DNA of 41,072 nucleotides from Bacteroidales bacterium M2 (GTDB lineage: Bacteria > Bacteroidota > Bacteroidia > Bacteroidales > Muribaculaceae), in the NCBI GenBank assembly GCA_001689415.1, contig LUJM01000011.1, positions 1 through 41,072 of the forward strand, in the 5' to 3' direction. Each line of letters opens with the position of its first letter. Within the stretch, counting starts at the first letter, position 1. This document shows, piece after piece, positions 1-7,268 of this stretch. Below the pieces are notes generated by a model. The model ran no database searches. It saw only the letters and a program-made list of their open reading frames with translations, and was not told where the DNA came from. Position numbers and translations under genes: made by a program.

Positions 1-78
1 GGCAAACTTCGTAATGCCGGGGTTAGGTGTAGGAATGCTCTTCGAGCATTTTTTTGTCTCGTTTCACTCGACAGGTGT
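1..78. repeat. Direct repeat copy 1 (about 75 bp)
   Basis: Nearly identical to 250-327. It carries GGCA...TGCC ends able to pair around a 10-base loop, then a TTCG-loop hairpin followed by a T run, then a GTCTCGTTTCACTCGAC segment. The copy begins at the window edge, so its true left boundary is unknown. Sequence after each copy is loosely similar (GGGGGCTCG, GTGCGTGGGG words), suggesting an old duplication of about 250 bp. Confidence 0.75.
34..55 (+). terminator. Intrinsic-terminator-like hairpin, + strand, copy 1
   Basis: AATGCTC pairs with GAGCATT around TTC, followed by a T run. It would end a + strand transcript entering from left of the window. An identical structure recurs at 283-304, so it may instead belong to the repeat. 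Confidence 0.5.
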
Positions 79-249
79 GTGGTGGGAGAGGGGGCTCGCG
101 GGAGCTCGCTGGTTGCGGGTGCGTGGGGTTGGTTGGTCTAATTAGACTAATTGGTCTAATTGGGGGTGGCTCATTCGGAAAATTGGGTCTTTTTGCGCTT
201 ATTGGGTAGTGTCTTCGACACTTGTCGGCTTGGGGGAGAGGTGGTCTCC

Positions 250-327
250 GGCAAACTTCGTAATGCCGGGGTTAGGTGAAGGAATGCTCTTCGAGCATTT
301 TTTTGTCTCGTTTCACTCGACTGGTGT
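250..327. repeat. Direct repeat copy 2 (about 75 bp)
   Basis: Second copy of the block at 1-78, offset 249 bases. In this copy the outer hairpin is complete: CCGGCA pairs with TGCCGG. Differences include GGTGAAGG for GGTGTAGG and CGACTGG for CGACAGG. Confidence 0.75.
283..304 (+). terminator. Intrinsic-terminator-like hairpin, + strand, copy 2
   Basis: Same 7-bp stem, TTC loop and T tail as 34-55, carried in the second repeat copy. No + strand gene ends nearby, so a terminator role here is doubtful. Confidence 0.4.
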
Positions 328-504
328 GGTGTGGGAGTTGGGGGCTTCGCTGAAGCTCAGCGCCTTCGGGGATAAGGATAATTGCTTTTGCTTATGGGGG
401 CTCGCTGGCGCTTGCTTGCTTTGGTGGGTGCGTGGGGCTAATGGGGTGGTTTTATGGGGGCTTGGGTGAAGATTTGGGTGGGGATAATTTTTGGGGAATA
501 AAGT

Positions 505-530
505 ACGCCCGACGGGGGGCCGCCGGGCGT
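505..530 (-). terminator. Intrinsic terminator of the OmpA-family gene
   Basis: Read on the - strand, ACGCCCGGCGG pairs with CCGTCGGGCGT (11 bp with one G-U) around CCCC, followed by ACTTTATT. It lies 23 bases beyond the stop codon of the porin gene. Confidence 0.8.
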
Positions 531-552
531 GAAGCTATTGAGAGGGGTTCGT

Positions 553-1755
553 TTATTTGGCGTTGAAGATTACGATACGGTTCCAGTTGTTTTCTTCGTA
601 AGGCTGTACGTTAGATCCTTCGGCCTGGATTGATAGGCGGTCGGGGTTGATGCCGTATTCGTTGACGAGGGCGTCGTATACAGCCTGTGCGCGTCGTTTA
701 GAAAGGCCCATGTTGTAGTCGCTTGTGCCGGTGTCTTTGTCGGCATAGCCAACGATTGCTACACTCTGGTCGGGGTTGGTCTTCATCCATTCAGCGATGT
801 TGTAGACGTTGACCTGTTCCATTTTTGAGATTCGAGCAGAGTTGAGCGAGAATCGTACTGTTGCCATGAGGGGTGCCGGAGTTTCGACGACAGCAACGGC
901 TTCTTCAACTTCGGGGCATGGGAGCTGAGCTTCGGCTGCAGCAAGAGCAGCAGATGTTGTTGCGAGAGCTCCACGTAGGTCGTTGACCTGGTTGTTGAGG
1001 TTGTTGATGTATCCGAGGTAGTCGCACGGGTTGTAGCTCTGGTAGTCGCGACCGCCGAATGTAACGGTGAAGCCACCAGTTACAGTAACGTTGATGTCGA
1101 CGGGACGTCCGTAGCAAATGTTGTTGAAGTTGTCGCCGTAGAACTGTGCACGACCTTCGGCGAAGAAGTCAACGTATTTGCAGAGTCGGAAGCGTAGTTG
1201 AAGACCACCAGAAACGGGAAGTGTCCATGAATTGTTTTTCGTGTGTCCGTCGCGTGTGTAAACGTTTTCGGGTCCGTTGTTATCCCAAGCGTATGTACCG
1301 CCGAGTCCAACGAATGGGATGATAGAGAATACTCTGTGAGAGTCAACGCCACCAAGAGAGTTGAACATATCCCACATGAAGTCGAGGTTTGCGGTAACGT
1401 ATTTCATTCTGTTCATGCCTCCGTCGGTATAGTGAAGAGGTCCGCCCTGGAAGGCGAGACGCCAACCCATATATGGCGAGAACCATTTGCCGAACCCGAG
1501 GCTGTAATTTACAGTGAAGTTACTTTCTCGTTCACCTTTGGAGTTTTTGCCTTCCATAAATGGAACTGCAACACCTGCACCAAACTGGATGAACCAATTG
1601 TTTTTCTTGTCGACATTGTAATTTGTTTTGCAAGGCACTTCCGTGACAATTGCTGTTTCTTCTACGACAACAGTTTCGTCCTGTGCATTAGCTGATAAAG
1701 CCGGGACCAGGAGAGCACAGCAAGCTGCGGTGGTGAATAATACTTTTGTTCTCAT
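553..1755 (-). CDS. OmpA-family outer-membrane protein
   Basis: A 400-residue outer-membrane protein likely anchoring the envelope to peptidoglycan. The signal peptide is about 1-24 (hydrophobic core, ANA-Q cleavage). Aromatic alternating strands through about residue 240 fit an eight-stranded barrel. A short helical, Ala/Asn-rich linker follows (about 250-290). The C-terminal OmpA peptidoglycan-binding domain starts near residue 300 and includes GYAD, LSKRRAQAV and NRIVIF near the end. The ATG at 1753-1755 is directly followed by the signal peptide. The gene stands alone with its own terminator. The 5' spacer is long and I see no perfect promoter; a TAATTTTG box at 2030-2023 has no partner. 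Such proteins are usually abundant in Bacteroidales. Confidence 0.93.
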   Translation of the reverse strand: MRTKVLFTTAACCALLVPALSANAQDETVVVEETAIVTEVPCKTNYNVDKKNNWFIQFGAGVAVPFMEGKNSKGERESNFTVNYSLGFGKWFSPYMGWRLAFQGGPLHYTDGGMNRMKYVTANLDFMWDMFNSLGGVDSHRVFSIIPFVGLGGTYAWDNNGPENVYTRDGHTKNNSWTLPVSGGLQLRFRLCKYVDFFAEGRAQFYGDNFNNICYGRPVDINVTVTGGFTVTFGGRDYQSYNPCDYLGYINNLNNQVNDLRGALATTSAALAAAEAQLPCPEVEEAVAVVETPAPLMATVRFSLNSARISKMEQVNVYNIAEWMKTNPDQSVAIVGYADKDTGTSDYNMGLSKRRAQAVYDALVNEYGINPDRLSIQAEGSNVQPYEENNWNRIVIFNAK

Positions 1756-2097
1756 TTTGGTTGAATTGGATTTGTTAGACTTTAGTTTTTAGTTGACGTT
1801 GTAGGGTTGGCTCGGCCGTTTATTTTGTTGTTAATTATTGGCCTCGCGTTGAAATATTAACAAGACTTTTATTTTGTTTGTTCATTTTATCGAAAAAATT
1901 TTTGAGAAGAAATGCGGGTTGAAAGAGGGTTCCGGAGGTTGAAATTGGGATAAATTGTTAGATTTGGGCATATTTTAAGGTGTAATCTGTTAAACAGTGT
2001 TAAACGGTGAAATTTTGTGCCCCAAAATTATGTTGTATAACATATAATTTGTAATTTTGCATCAGTTTTTCATGGTATTAGATTTAAGGTGAAAAGA

Positions 2098-2128
2098 TTA
2101 ATCGTCGGGATGACGGTTAATTTTTTTT
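2098..2128 (+). terminator. Orphan intrinsic terminator on + strand
   Basis: TTAATCGTC pairs with GACGGTTAA (9 bp with one G-U) around GGGAT, followed by eight T. No + strand gene precedes it in the window. The only candidate upstream signal is a TAATTTTG box at 2052-2059, which would give an RNA of about 65 bases. Confidence 0.6.
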
Positions 2129-2166
2129 ATGTAGCTACTTAAGTGTTTGTATAATAAGTAACTCTT

Positions 2167-2360
2167 AAGTAACTCTTAAAAATTAGTTTATATTATTAAG
2201 ATTCACTGTATCTCGATGAGGCAGCGGCGCTTTTTGGTATTATTCGGTGCTTTTTGCTTTCATACTCAGTCGTGTAGCTCGCTACACTCCGTCGTATTCA
2301 ATCAAAAATCGCTCGAATAATCCTCAAAAATCGCTCGCAGCTAATTTTTGCGAGTTACTT
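2167..2360. repeat. Palindromic (foldback) element, copy 1
   Basis: The left end AAGTAACTCTTAAAAATTAG (2167-2186) and the right end (2341-2360) are inverted copies matching at 18 of 20 positions. Inside, the two arms are also related: GGTATTATTCGGTGC on the left against the reverse complement of GCTCGAATAATCC on the right. They meet at a centre hairpin GTGTAG-CTCG-CTACAC (2272-2287). The whole unit could fold into one long imperfect hairpin. It encodes no protein. An extra AAGTAACTCTT precedes it at 2156-2166. Confidence 0.8.
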
Positions 2361-2543
2361 AAAAATTAGTTTATATTATTAAGATTCACTGTATCTCGAT
2401 GAGGCAGCGGCGCTTTTTGGTATTATTCGGCGCTTTTTGTTTTCATACTCAGTCGTGTAGCTCGCTACACTCCTTCGTGTTCAATCAAAAATCGCTCGAA
2501 TAATCCTCAAAAATCACTCGCTGCTAATTTTTACGAGTTACTT
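2361..2543. repeat. Palindromic (foldback) element, copy 2
   Basis: Tandem copy of the preceding element, offset 183 bases. It shares its left boundary with the right end of copy 1 and ends in CTAATTTTTACGAGTTACTT. It differs from copy 1 at only a few positions (for example GGCGC for GGTGC, TCCTTCGTGT for TCCGTCGTAT), so the duplication looks recent. Confidence 0.8.
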
Positions 2544-2618
2544 ATGCCATTTATCCTAAAAAAAGGTCATAATATCATCTTTTAACTTGATATATGATGC
2601 CTTTTACGTCATTTTCGC

Positions 2619-2626
2619 TATCTTTG
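2619..2626 (+). promoter_or_regulatory. Bacteroidetes -7 box upstream of dusB
   Basis: TATCTTTG fits the TAnnTTTG consensus, followed by CAGC. A clear -33 TTTG at the right spacing is missing. It would give a leader of about 90 bases before the dusB ATG. Confidence 0.5.
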
Positions 2627-2722
2627 CAGCCGACATTATGCAATTGGTCATGTATCATGACAAGAATCAGCGGTCATATTGAATCAATGACAGTGGATAA
2701 ATAAACGATTTAAAGCATAGAG

Positions 2723-3718
2723 ATGAAAATAGGGACAGTCGACCTTGGTACCCGTCCGGTAATGCTTGCTCCGATGGAGGATGTTACCGATGCATCTTTC
2801 CGCCTGATCTGCAAGGAGCAGGGGGCCGACATGACATATACAGAATTTGTATCAGCCGAGGCGTTGATACGTAATATATCGGCGACGACACGCAAGCTTC
2901 ACATAGCATCGGGCGAGCGTCCGACAGCGATACAGATTTATGGTCGCGAAGTAGATGCTATGGTAGAGGCGGCAAAGATAGTCGAAGCCGCCGGCCCGGA
3001 CATCCTTGACATTAATTTCGGCTGTCCGGTAAAAAAAGTAGCAGGCAAGGGCGCCGGTGCCGGTATGCTTCGCGATATCCCCAAGATGTTGCAGATAACC
3101 CGCGCGGTAGTGGATGCCGTAAAGCTCCCTGTAACAGTAAAGACTCGCCTTGGCTGGGATTGCAATAGCAAGATCATAGTAGACCTTGCCGAGCAGTTGC
3201 AGGATTGTGGAATAGCGGCTCTGACTGTCCATGGCCGTACGCGGTCGCAGATGTATACCGGCGAAGCTGACTGGAGCGAGATAGCGAGAGTAAAGGCGAA
3301 TCCGCGTTTGAAAATCCCTGTAATAGGCAATGGAGATATCACAACACCCGAGAGGCTTGTAGAGGCCTTCGAGGAGTCGGGGGTAGACGGTGTCATGGTA
3401 GGTCGAGCCTCGATAGGAGCGCCATGGATTTTCCGCGAGATGACCTCGCTGCTGCGTACAGGAGAGATTGAGAGTATCACGGTTGCGGAAAAATTCGCCC
3501 TCCTACGCCGTCAGATTCGTGAGAGTGTAGAACGTATCGATGAATATCGAGGAATCTTGCATATCCGCCGTCATTTGGCCGCGTCACCACTATTCAAGAG
3601 CATCCCCAATTTCCGCCCCACCAGGATTCAATTACTCAGGGCTGCAACTGTAGAAGAACTCGATGCAGTGCTAAATACAATAGAAAACGAGATTATACCG
3701 TCGGTCCAACAGTCATGA
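2723..3718 (+). CDS. dusB: tRNA-dihydrouridine synthase B
   Basis: An FMN-dependent enzyme that reduces specific uridines in the tRNA D-loop to dihydrouridine using NADPH. The 331-residue length is typical. The N-terminal TIM barrel shows APMEDVTD (16-23), DINFGCP (96-102) with catalytic Cys101, KTRLGWD, VHGRTRSQMY and GNGDI, then the flavin phosphate site DGVMVGRASIGAPW. The C-terminal helical domain, with REIRKHL-like RRHLAA, binds tRNA. Its stop overlaps the next start by four bases (ATGA), so the two genes are probably translated together. Confidence 0.95.
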   Translation: MKIGTVDLGTRPVMLAPMEDVTDASFRLICKEQGADMTYTEFVSAEALIRNISATTRKLHIASGERPTAIQIYGREVDAMVEAAKIVEAAGPDILDINFGCPVKKVAGKGAGAGMLRDIPKMLQITRAVVDAVKLPVTVKTRLGWDCNSKIIVDLAEQLQDCGIAALTVHGRTRSQMYTGEADWSEIARVKANPRLKIPVIGNGDITTPERLVEAFEESGVDGVMVGRASIGAPWIFREMTSLLRTGEIESITVAEKFALLRRQIRESVERIDEYRGILHIRRHLAASPLFKSIPNFRPTRIQLLRAATVEELDAVLNTIENEIIPSVQQS

Positions 3719-4419
3719 AACACATTCACATATTGCTTATATTACTTTTGGTAGCCTTTTCGGTCAGCGCAGACGAAGTAGCGGCATATAGGCTCAAGGT
3801 ACAAAATTTTTCAGAACTAACAGTTGTAGACGGCGTTGCGGTCGATTACCATTGCCGTCAAGATTCGATCGGGTGGGCTGTTTTTTTTACCACCCCAGAC
3901 AAGGCTTCGCAGATAATGTTTGAGAACAATGCCGAGCATCTGACTATACGCAGCACTGCCGACGAAGCGCCTATCCTTGGACTGCCTACTATAAAAGTTT
4001 ACTCTGCATCGTTGAAAGGAGTTGAAAACTCGGGCGATTCGCTGTTGAGGGTTTTCGAACCGATGCATGTAGATGTGTTAAAAATCAGGCAGATCGGTAA
4101 CGGCTCGATTGAAATAGCCGATATTGACGCAGATTATGTAGATGCGTCTGTTACAGCCGGAAAAGGGCAGGTGATGCTAAGCGGAAAAGCGAACAAGGCA
4201 AAATTTAAAAACGTTAGCACCGGCCCTATCGATGCCTCTAAGCTGGCACTCAAGCAGGCAAACTGCTTTATATTCGGTACCGGCAATATCGACTGTCTTC
4301 CGAGTGAGCAGCTTAGAATCTACGGAGCCGGTACGGGTAAGGTATATTACCACACGACCCCAGGAAAAATCACAAACCGAGGTATCGGAATCAAAGTACA
4401 TCCGGCGACAGAAAAGTAA
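3715..4419 (+). CDS. Exported head-GIN-domain protein (DUF2807-like)
   Basis: A 234-residue exported protein. Residues 1-19 are a signal peptide ending SVSA-D. The rest is rich in short beta strands with Gly/Asn/Asp turns, as in DUF2807 'head GIN' proteins, which are predicted right-handed beta folds at the Bacteroidetes cell surface. Phrases such as FSELTVVDGVAVDY, GNGSIEIADID and GAGTGKVYY are characteristic. It starts inside the dusB stop codon. Its molecular function is unknown. The family assignment rests on pattern recognition only. Confidence 0.75.
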   Translation: MKHIHILLILLLVAFSVSADEVAAYRLKVQNFSELTVVDGVAVDYHCRQDSIGWAVFFTTPDKASQIMFENNAEHLTIRSTADEAPILGLPTIKVYSASLKGVENSGDSLLRVFEPMHVDVLKIRQIGNGSIEIADIDADYVDASVTAGKGQVMLSGKANKAKFKNVSTGPIDASKLALKQANCFIFGTGNIDCLPSEQLRIYGAGTGKVYYHTTPGKITNRGIGIKVHPATEK

Positions 4420-4471
4420 TCACTAAAACCGCACGCACATCAAGCCTCTAAAGACCCGCACCGCCCACTCG

Positions 4472-5914
4472 TTGAAGTGGAATATGATAGACCGTGTAGC
4501 AACCCAGGTACTCTACGCGGTCACCGGCATTGTGCTTGCCCGCGAGCTTTCGCTTGAGGATTTCGGTCTTGTGGGCGCGTTGCTGATATTTCAGGCCTTT
4601 GCATCGTTGCTTGTTGACAGCGGATTTGCATATGCGCTAATACAGCGCAAGCATCCGAGCAAGCTCGACTATTCGACAGTGCTGTGGTTCAACCTTGCGG
4701 TAGCGGCGATGTTGTATGCGGTATTGTTTGTGTGCGCCCCGTTGATAGCAGATTGTTTCCAGGGCGATATGAGGCTTGTGCCTTTGTCGAGGGTGATGTT
4801 CCTGTCGCTGATATTGAATGCGTCGGTAATAGTACAGACCAACCGCTTGATGAAGGCGATGGACGTACGCCTTGTAGCGGCATCGAATTCCGTGGGTCTC
4901 ATTATCGGTGGAGTTGTCGGCATCGTTCTTGCGATTGGCGGTTACGGCGCATGGTCGATAGTGTGGCAGACAATAGTACTTGCGGCCGGCAAATCGATTG
5001 TTCTTTGGACTTGCACGCGTTGGCGTCCTCTTTACAGATTCTCGTGGGAAGCACTGAAGTCTTACTTCGGAATAGGATCGAGGATGATGTTTACGTCATT
5101 TCTAAACACCGTATTTCTCAATATCTACGGTTTCTTTATCGGTCATTTTGTCGGTATCGGTTCGCTCGGTTACTACACACAGAGCGATAAGTGGAGCAAA
5201 ATGGGTATCAGTTCTATCAGCCAGGCACTTACCTCGACGTTTCTACCGGCACTCTCAGCTGTACAGGACAGCCCGGACCGATTCAGGGCGATGGTATCTA
5301 AAATCAACCGATTTACATCGTATATCGTGTTTCCGGCGATGTTTGGCCTAATGGCGATGTCAAAACCGATATTCCACAGTCTTTTCGGAACCAAGTGGGA
5401 CCCTTCGATCATATTGTTCCAACTGTTGTTGCTCAGGGGTGTATTTATGATTTACAATTCGCTCTACAACAACTACCTACTTGCCCTAGGGCATGGCGGC
5501 CGGATTGTGATGCTCGAGGTTGTGCGCGACGTAGCGGCCATAATCGCCCTTGGAGCAACATTTCCATTTATGGCTATATCTCTTGCCGAAGACCCTGTAT
5601 ACGGCGTTAAAATAATGCTCTACGGTCAATTGGCCGCGACTTTCGTTACGTGGGTTGTATCGTTTGTCGTTGTTGTTCGGCTTACCGGGCTTGGACCGTT
5701 GCGGTTTGTAAAAGATATGATCCCATATCTGATGCAGACACTTGTTATATTGCCGGTGATTCTGGTTGCAGCAATGCCATTTGATACGGCATGGGTCAAA
5801 CTGACGGTGATGATAGTATGTTCGTTGAGCTTGTATGTGGGCGGCAATTATATTTTGCGGTCGAAGATACAGCGCGAAGTATTTGCGTATATCATAGGTA
5901 AGAATACTATATAA
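4472..5914 (+). CDS. Polysaccharide flippase (MOP/Wzx-like)
   Basis: A 480-residue integral membrane protein of the MOP superfamily, which moves lipid-linked saccharides across the inner membrane. About 12-14 hydrophobic helices are spread evenly, with family-like phrases LARELSLEDFGLVGALLIF and GYYTQSDKWSKM. The first possible start is TTG at 4472; the first ATG is at 4484. Homology-like sequence (LKTRTAHSLKW) seems to run upstream in frame to a stop at 4424-4426 without any ATG, GTG or TTG, so the true start is uncertain. No other polysaccharide genes flank it. A strong hairpin follows. Confidence 0.88.
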   Translation: MKWNMIDRVATQVLYAVTGIVLARELSLEDFGLVGALLIFQAFASLLVDSGFAYALIQRKHPSKLDYSTVLWFNLAVAAMLYAVLFVCAPLIADCFQGDMRLVPLSRVMFLSLILNASVIVQTNRLMKAMDVRLVAASNSVGLIIGGVVGIVLAIGGYGAWSIVWQTIVLAAGKSIVLWTCTRWRPLYRFSWEALKSYFGIGSRMMFTSFLNTVFLNIYGFFIGHFVGIGSLGYYTQSDKWSKMGISSISQALTSTFLPALSAVQDSPDRFRAMVSKINRFTSYIVFPAMFGLMAMSKPIFHSLFGTKWDPSIILFQLLLLRGVFMIYNSLYNNYLLALGHGGRIVMLEVVRDVAAIIALGATFPFMAISLAEDPVYGVKIMLYGQLAATFVTWVVSFVVVVRLTGLGPLRFVKDMIPYLMQTLVILPVILVAAMPFDTAWVKLTVMIVCSLSLYVGGNYILRSKIQREVFAYIIGKNTI

Positions 5915-5915
5915 A

Positions 5916-5951
5916 AAGGAAGGGGCAAGCCATTGGGCCAGCCCCTTCCTT
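5916..5951 (+). terminator. Hairpin terminator after the flippase
   Basis: AAGGAAGGGGC pairs with GCCCCTTCCTT (11 bp) just beyond the flippase stop. The T tail is weak on + (GGAGTTATTC), but the stem is preceded by an A run, so it might also act on the - strand. Confidence 0.65.
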
Positions 5952-6002
5952 GGAGTTATTCAGAGTATTATCGCATTGGTCTGAATAGTTTGCCTTTGGT
6001 TT

Positions 6003-6063
6003 AAGTAACTCTTAGTTTATAATATTAAGATTCACTGTATCTCGAAGTGGCAGCGAGTTACTT
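6003..6063. repeat. Internally deleted copy of the palindromic element (61 bp)
   Basis: It begins AAGTAACTCTTA, continues with the left-arm text (TAATATTAAGATTCACTGTATCTCGA), and then jumps to GCAGCGAGTTACTT, the right terminus. The centre and most of the right arm are missing. Both terminal repeats are kept. Its last two bases fall within the stop codon of the leucine-rich-repeat gene on the - strand. Confidence 0.8.
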
Positions 6064-7117
6064 AGTAGTTCCACTGGCAAGCAATCATTCTCAGATTATC
6101 ACAAGCTACCGTACGCAGGTCGGTAATCATATTGTAGCGGCAGTTGATATATGTAAGAGCCTGGTCGAAAGATACATCGAGCATAGTTAGTTCGTTGTTG
6201 TTGCAGAGCAGACGCTGTAGGAAAGTCTGATTGGAGAGAGAAAGAGTGCTCAGGTCGTTGTAAGAGCAGTCAATGAATATTACGTTTGGACAGTTGCTGA
6301 CATCGAATGTGGTGAGGTCATTGTACGAACATACGATATCCATAAGAGCGTTGCAGTCTCGTAGACCGAGAGTCTTCATGCGGTTGTCGGAGCAGACAAA
6401 TGTAGCCAGCGAAGGCAGCCCGCTAACAATCATGTTTGAAATCTGGTTGTCGTCGAGGTTGAGGTTCTGTAATTTAACTACACCCACGAGATTCAGGTTG
6501 GTAAGCTTATTGTAACCGCAATAAAGGTTTTTGAGCGCGGTGCAATTAGCAACGGATAGGTTTTCGAGGTGGTTGCTCTGGCAGTTGAGCGTTTCAAGAG
6601 TTGGCGAAGCGTTCAAGTCGAGCGTAGCGAGCAGATTCGAAGCAATGTTGATGCTCTTGATTACCGGAGCTCCGGTAAGCGAGAACTCGGTTATACGGTT
6701 GTTGTTGAGCGATAGTTTTACAAGCGAAGTTGCTCCGTCGAGATTTATTTCATTCAGTTTGTTTCGCGAAGCGTTAAGGTCGTTTAGAGCTGCCGCACCC
6801 TTGACAGAGAGAGCGGTCAAGGCATTGCGGCTTACATCGACCGAAGTAAGTTCGGAAAAACCGCTAAGGTCGAGAGTACCGGCAATTTTTTTGTCTTTCC
6901 AGTCAATTTTAGTCACGTGGTTTCCGACGATGGTAATACCTTCCCAAGTAGAAGGGTCTTTCACATTTGAGATACGTAGAGCTTCAGCATTTGTCGGGGC
7001 CTCTTTACCGGGCTGAGACAGGAAGTTCTGTAATTGTTTTAGCTCGCCCTTGTTGATCTGGGCAAAACCTGCCGCACTACTGAGTGCAATAGCAAGTACT
7101 AATGCGATCTTTTTCAT
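6062..7117 (-). CDS. Exported leucine-rich-repeat protein
   Basis: 351 residues with a signal peptide at 1-19 (AGFA-Q). Residues 88-339 are twelve consecutive repeats of exactly 21 residues, with a partial thirteenth to the C-terminus. The pattern is xLxxLxxxxNxLxxLxLxxx, the bacterial short-LRR style. From repeat 5 onward a Cys often follows the first strand (LNCQSN, LYCGYN, FVCSDN, IVCSYN, IDCSYN). It has no C-terminal anchor or sorting domain. The role is probably protein or glycan binding outside the cytoplasm, which is inference. The stop codon TAA is formed at the edge of a mobile-looking repeat, so the original C-terminus may have been longer. Confidence 0.85.
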   Translation of the reverse strand: MKKIALVLAIALSSAAGFAQINKGELKQLQNFLSQPGKEAPTNAEALRISNVKDPSTWEGITIVGNHVTKIDWKDKKIAGTLDLSGFSELTSVDVSRNALTALSVKGAAALNDLNASRNKLNEINLDGATSLVKLSLNNNRITEFSLTGAPVIKSINIASNLLATLDLNASPTLETLNCQSNHLENLSVANCTALKNLYCGYNKLTNLNLVGVVKLQNLNLDDNQISNMIVSGLPSLATFVCSDNRMKTLGLRDCNALMDIVCSYNDLTTFDVSNCPNVIFIDCSYNDLSTLSLSNQTFLQRLLCNNNELTMLDVSFDQALTYINCRYNMITDLRTVACDNLRMIACQWNY

Positions 7118-7210
7118 ATTCTCTATAATAAATAGTAGTAGTTAAAAAGTACAATCTTTGATAATCAAACACAGAAGCCAAGTATTATGTTTAGAAATTT
7201 TAAAAAATTT

Positions 7211-7240
7211 TTTGAAGCTTGTATGTTTTTTGTACCTTTG
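7211..7240 (+). promoter_or_regulatory. Promoter of the metallophosphoesterase gene
   Basis: TTTG at 7211-7214, an 18-base spacer, then TACCTTTG at 7233-7240. Transcription would start near 7244, which excludes the upstream TTG start at 7158 and supports ATG at 7269. Confidence 0.75.
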
Positions 7241-7268
7241 CACAGCTATCCTTACATCATTAATATTT

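Larger units (their letters stand above)
1..552. other. Non-coding G-rich region with duplicated hairpin block
   Basis: There is no convincing gene here. The + strand is strongly G-rich. A block of about 75 bases at 1-78 recurs at 250-327 with only a few changes. Several short hairpins share a CTTCG loop although their stems differ: 34-50, 208-222 and 283-299. A 12-base palindrome (GTCTAATTAGAC) lies at 136-147, followed by two further GGTCTAATT-like words. An open frame at 209-469 has biased composition (W, G, L, V) and I do not accept it. The right end holds the ompA terminator. Confidence 0.6.
1756..2722. other. Long spacer: AT-rich upstream regions, orphan terminator, tandem palindromic repeats
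   Basis: No gene is supported in these 967 bases. From left to right it holds the ompA upstream region, an inverted repeat AATTTTG-N5-CAAAATT (2011-2029), the divergent-looking boxes TAATTTTG at 2030-2023 (-) and 2052-2059 (+), an intrinsic terminator on + at 2098-2128, two tandem palindromic elements (2167-2543), and the dusB promoter region. Confidence 0.7.

Noticed and set aside
209..469. 86-residue open frame on + strand
   Set aside because: Composition is driven by G-rich DNA, it overlaps the direct repeat and hairpins, and it has no promoter.
2167..2543. CRISPR-like array
   Set aside because: Only two long units, no short regularly spaced repeats with unique spacers, and no cas genes.
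7158..7268. N-terminal extension of the metallophosphoesterase from TTG 7158
   Set aside because: It lies across and upstream of a good promoter (7211-7240), and a signal peptide begins exactly at ATG 7269.
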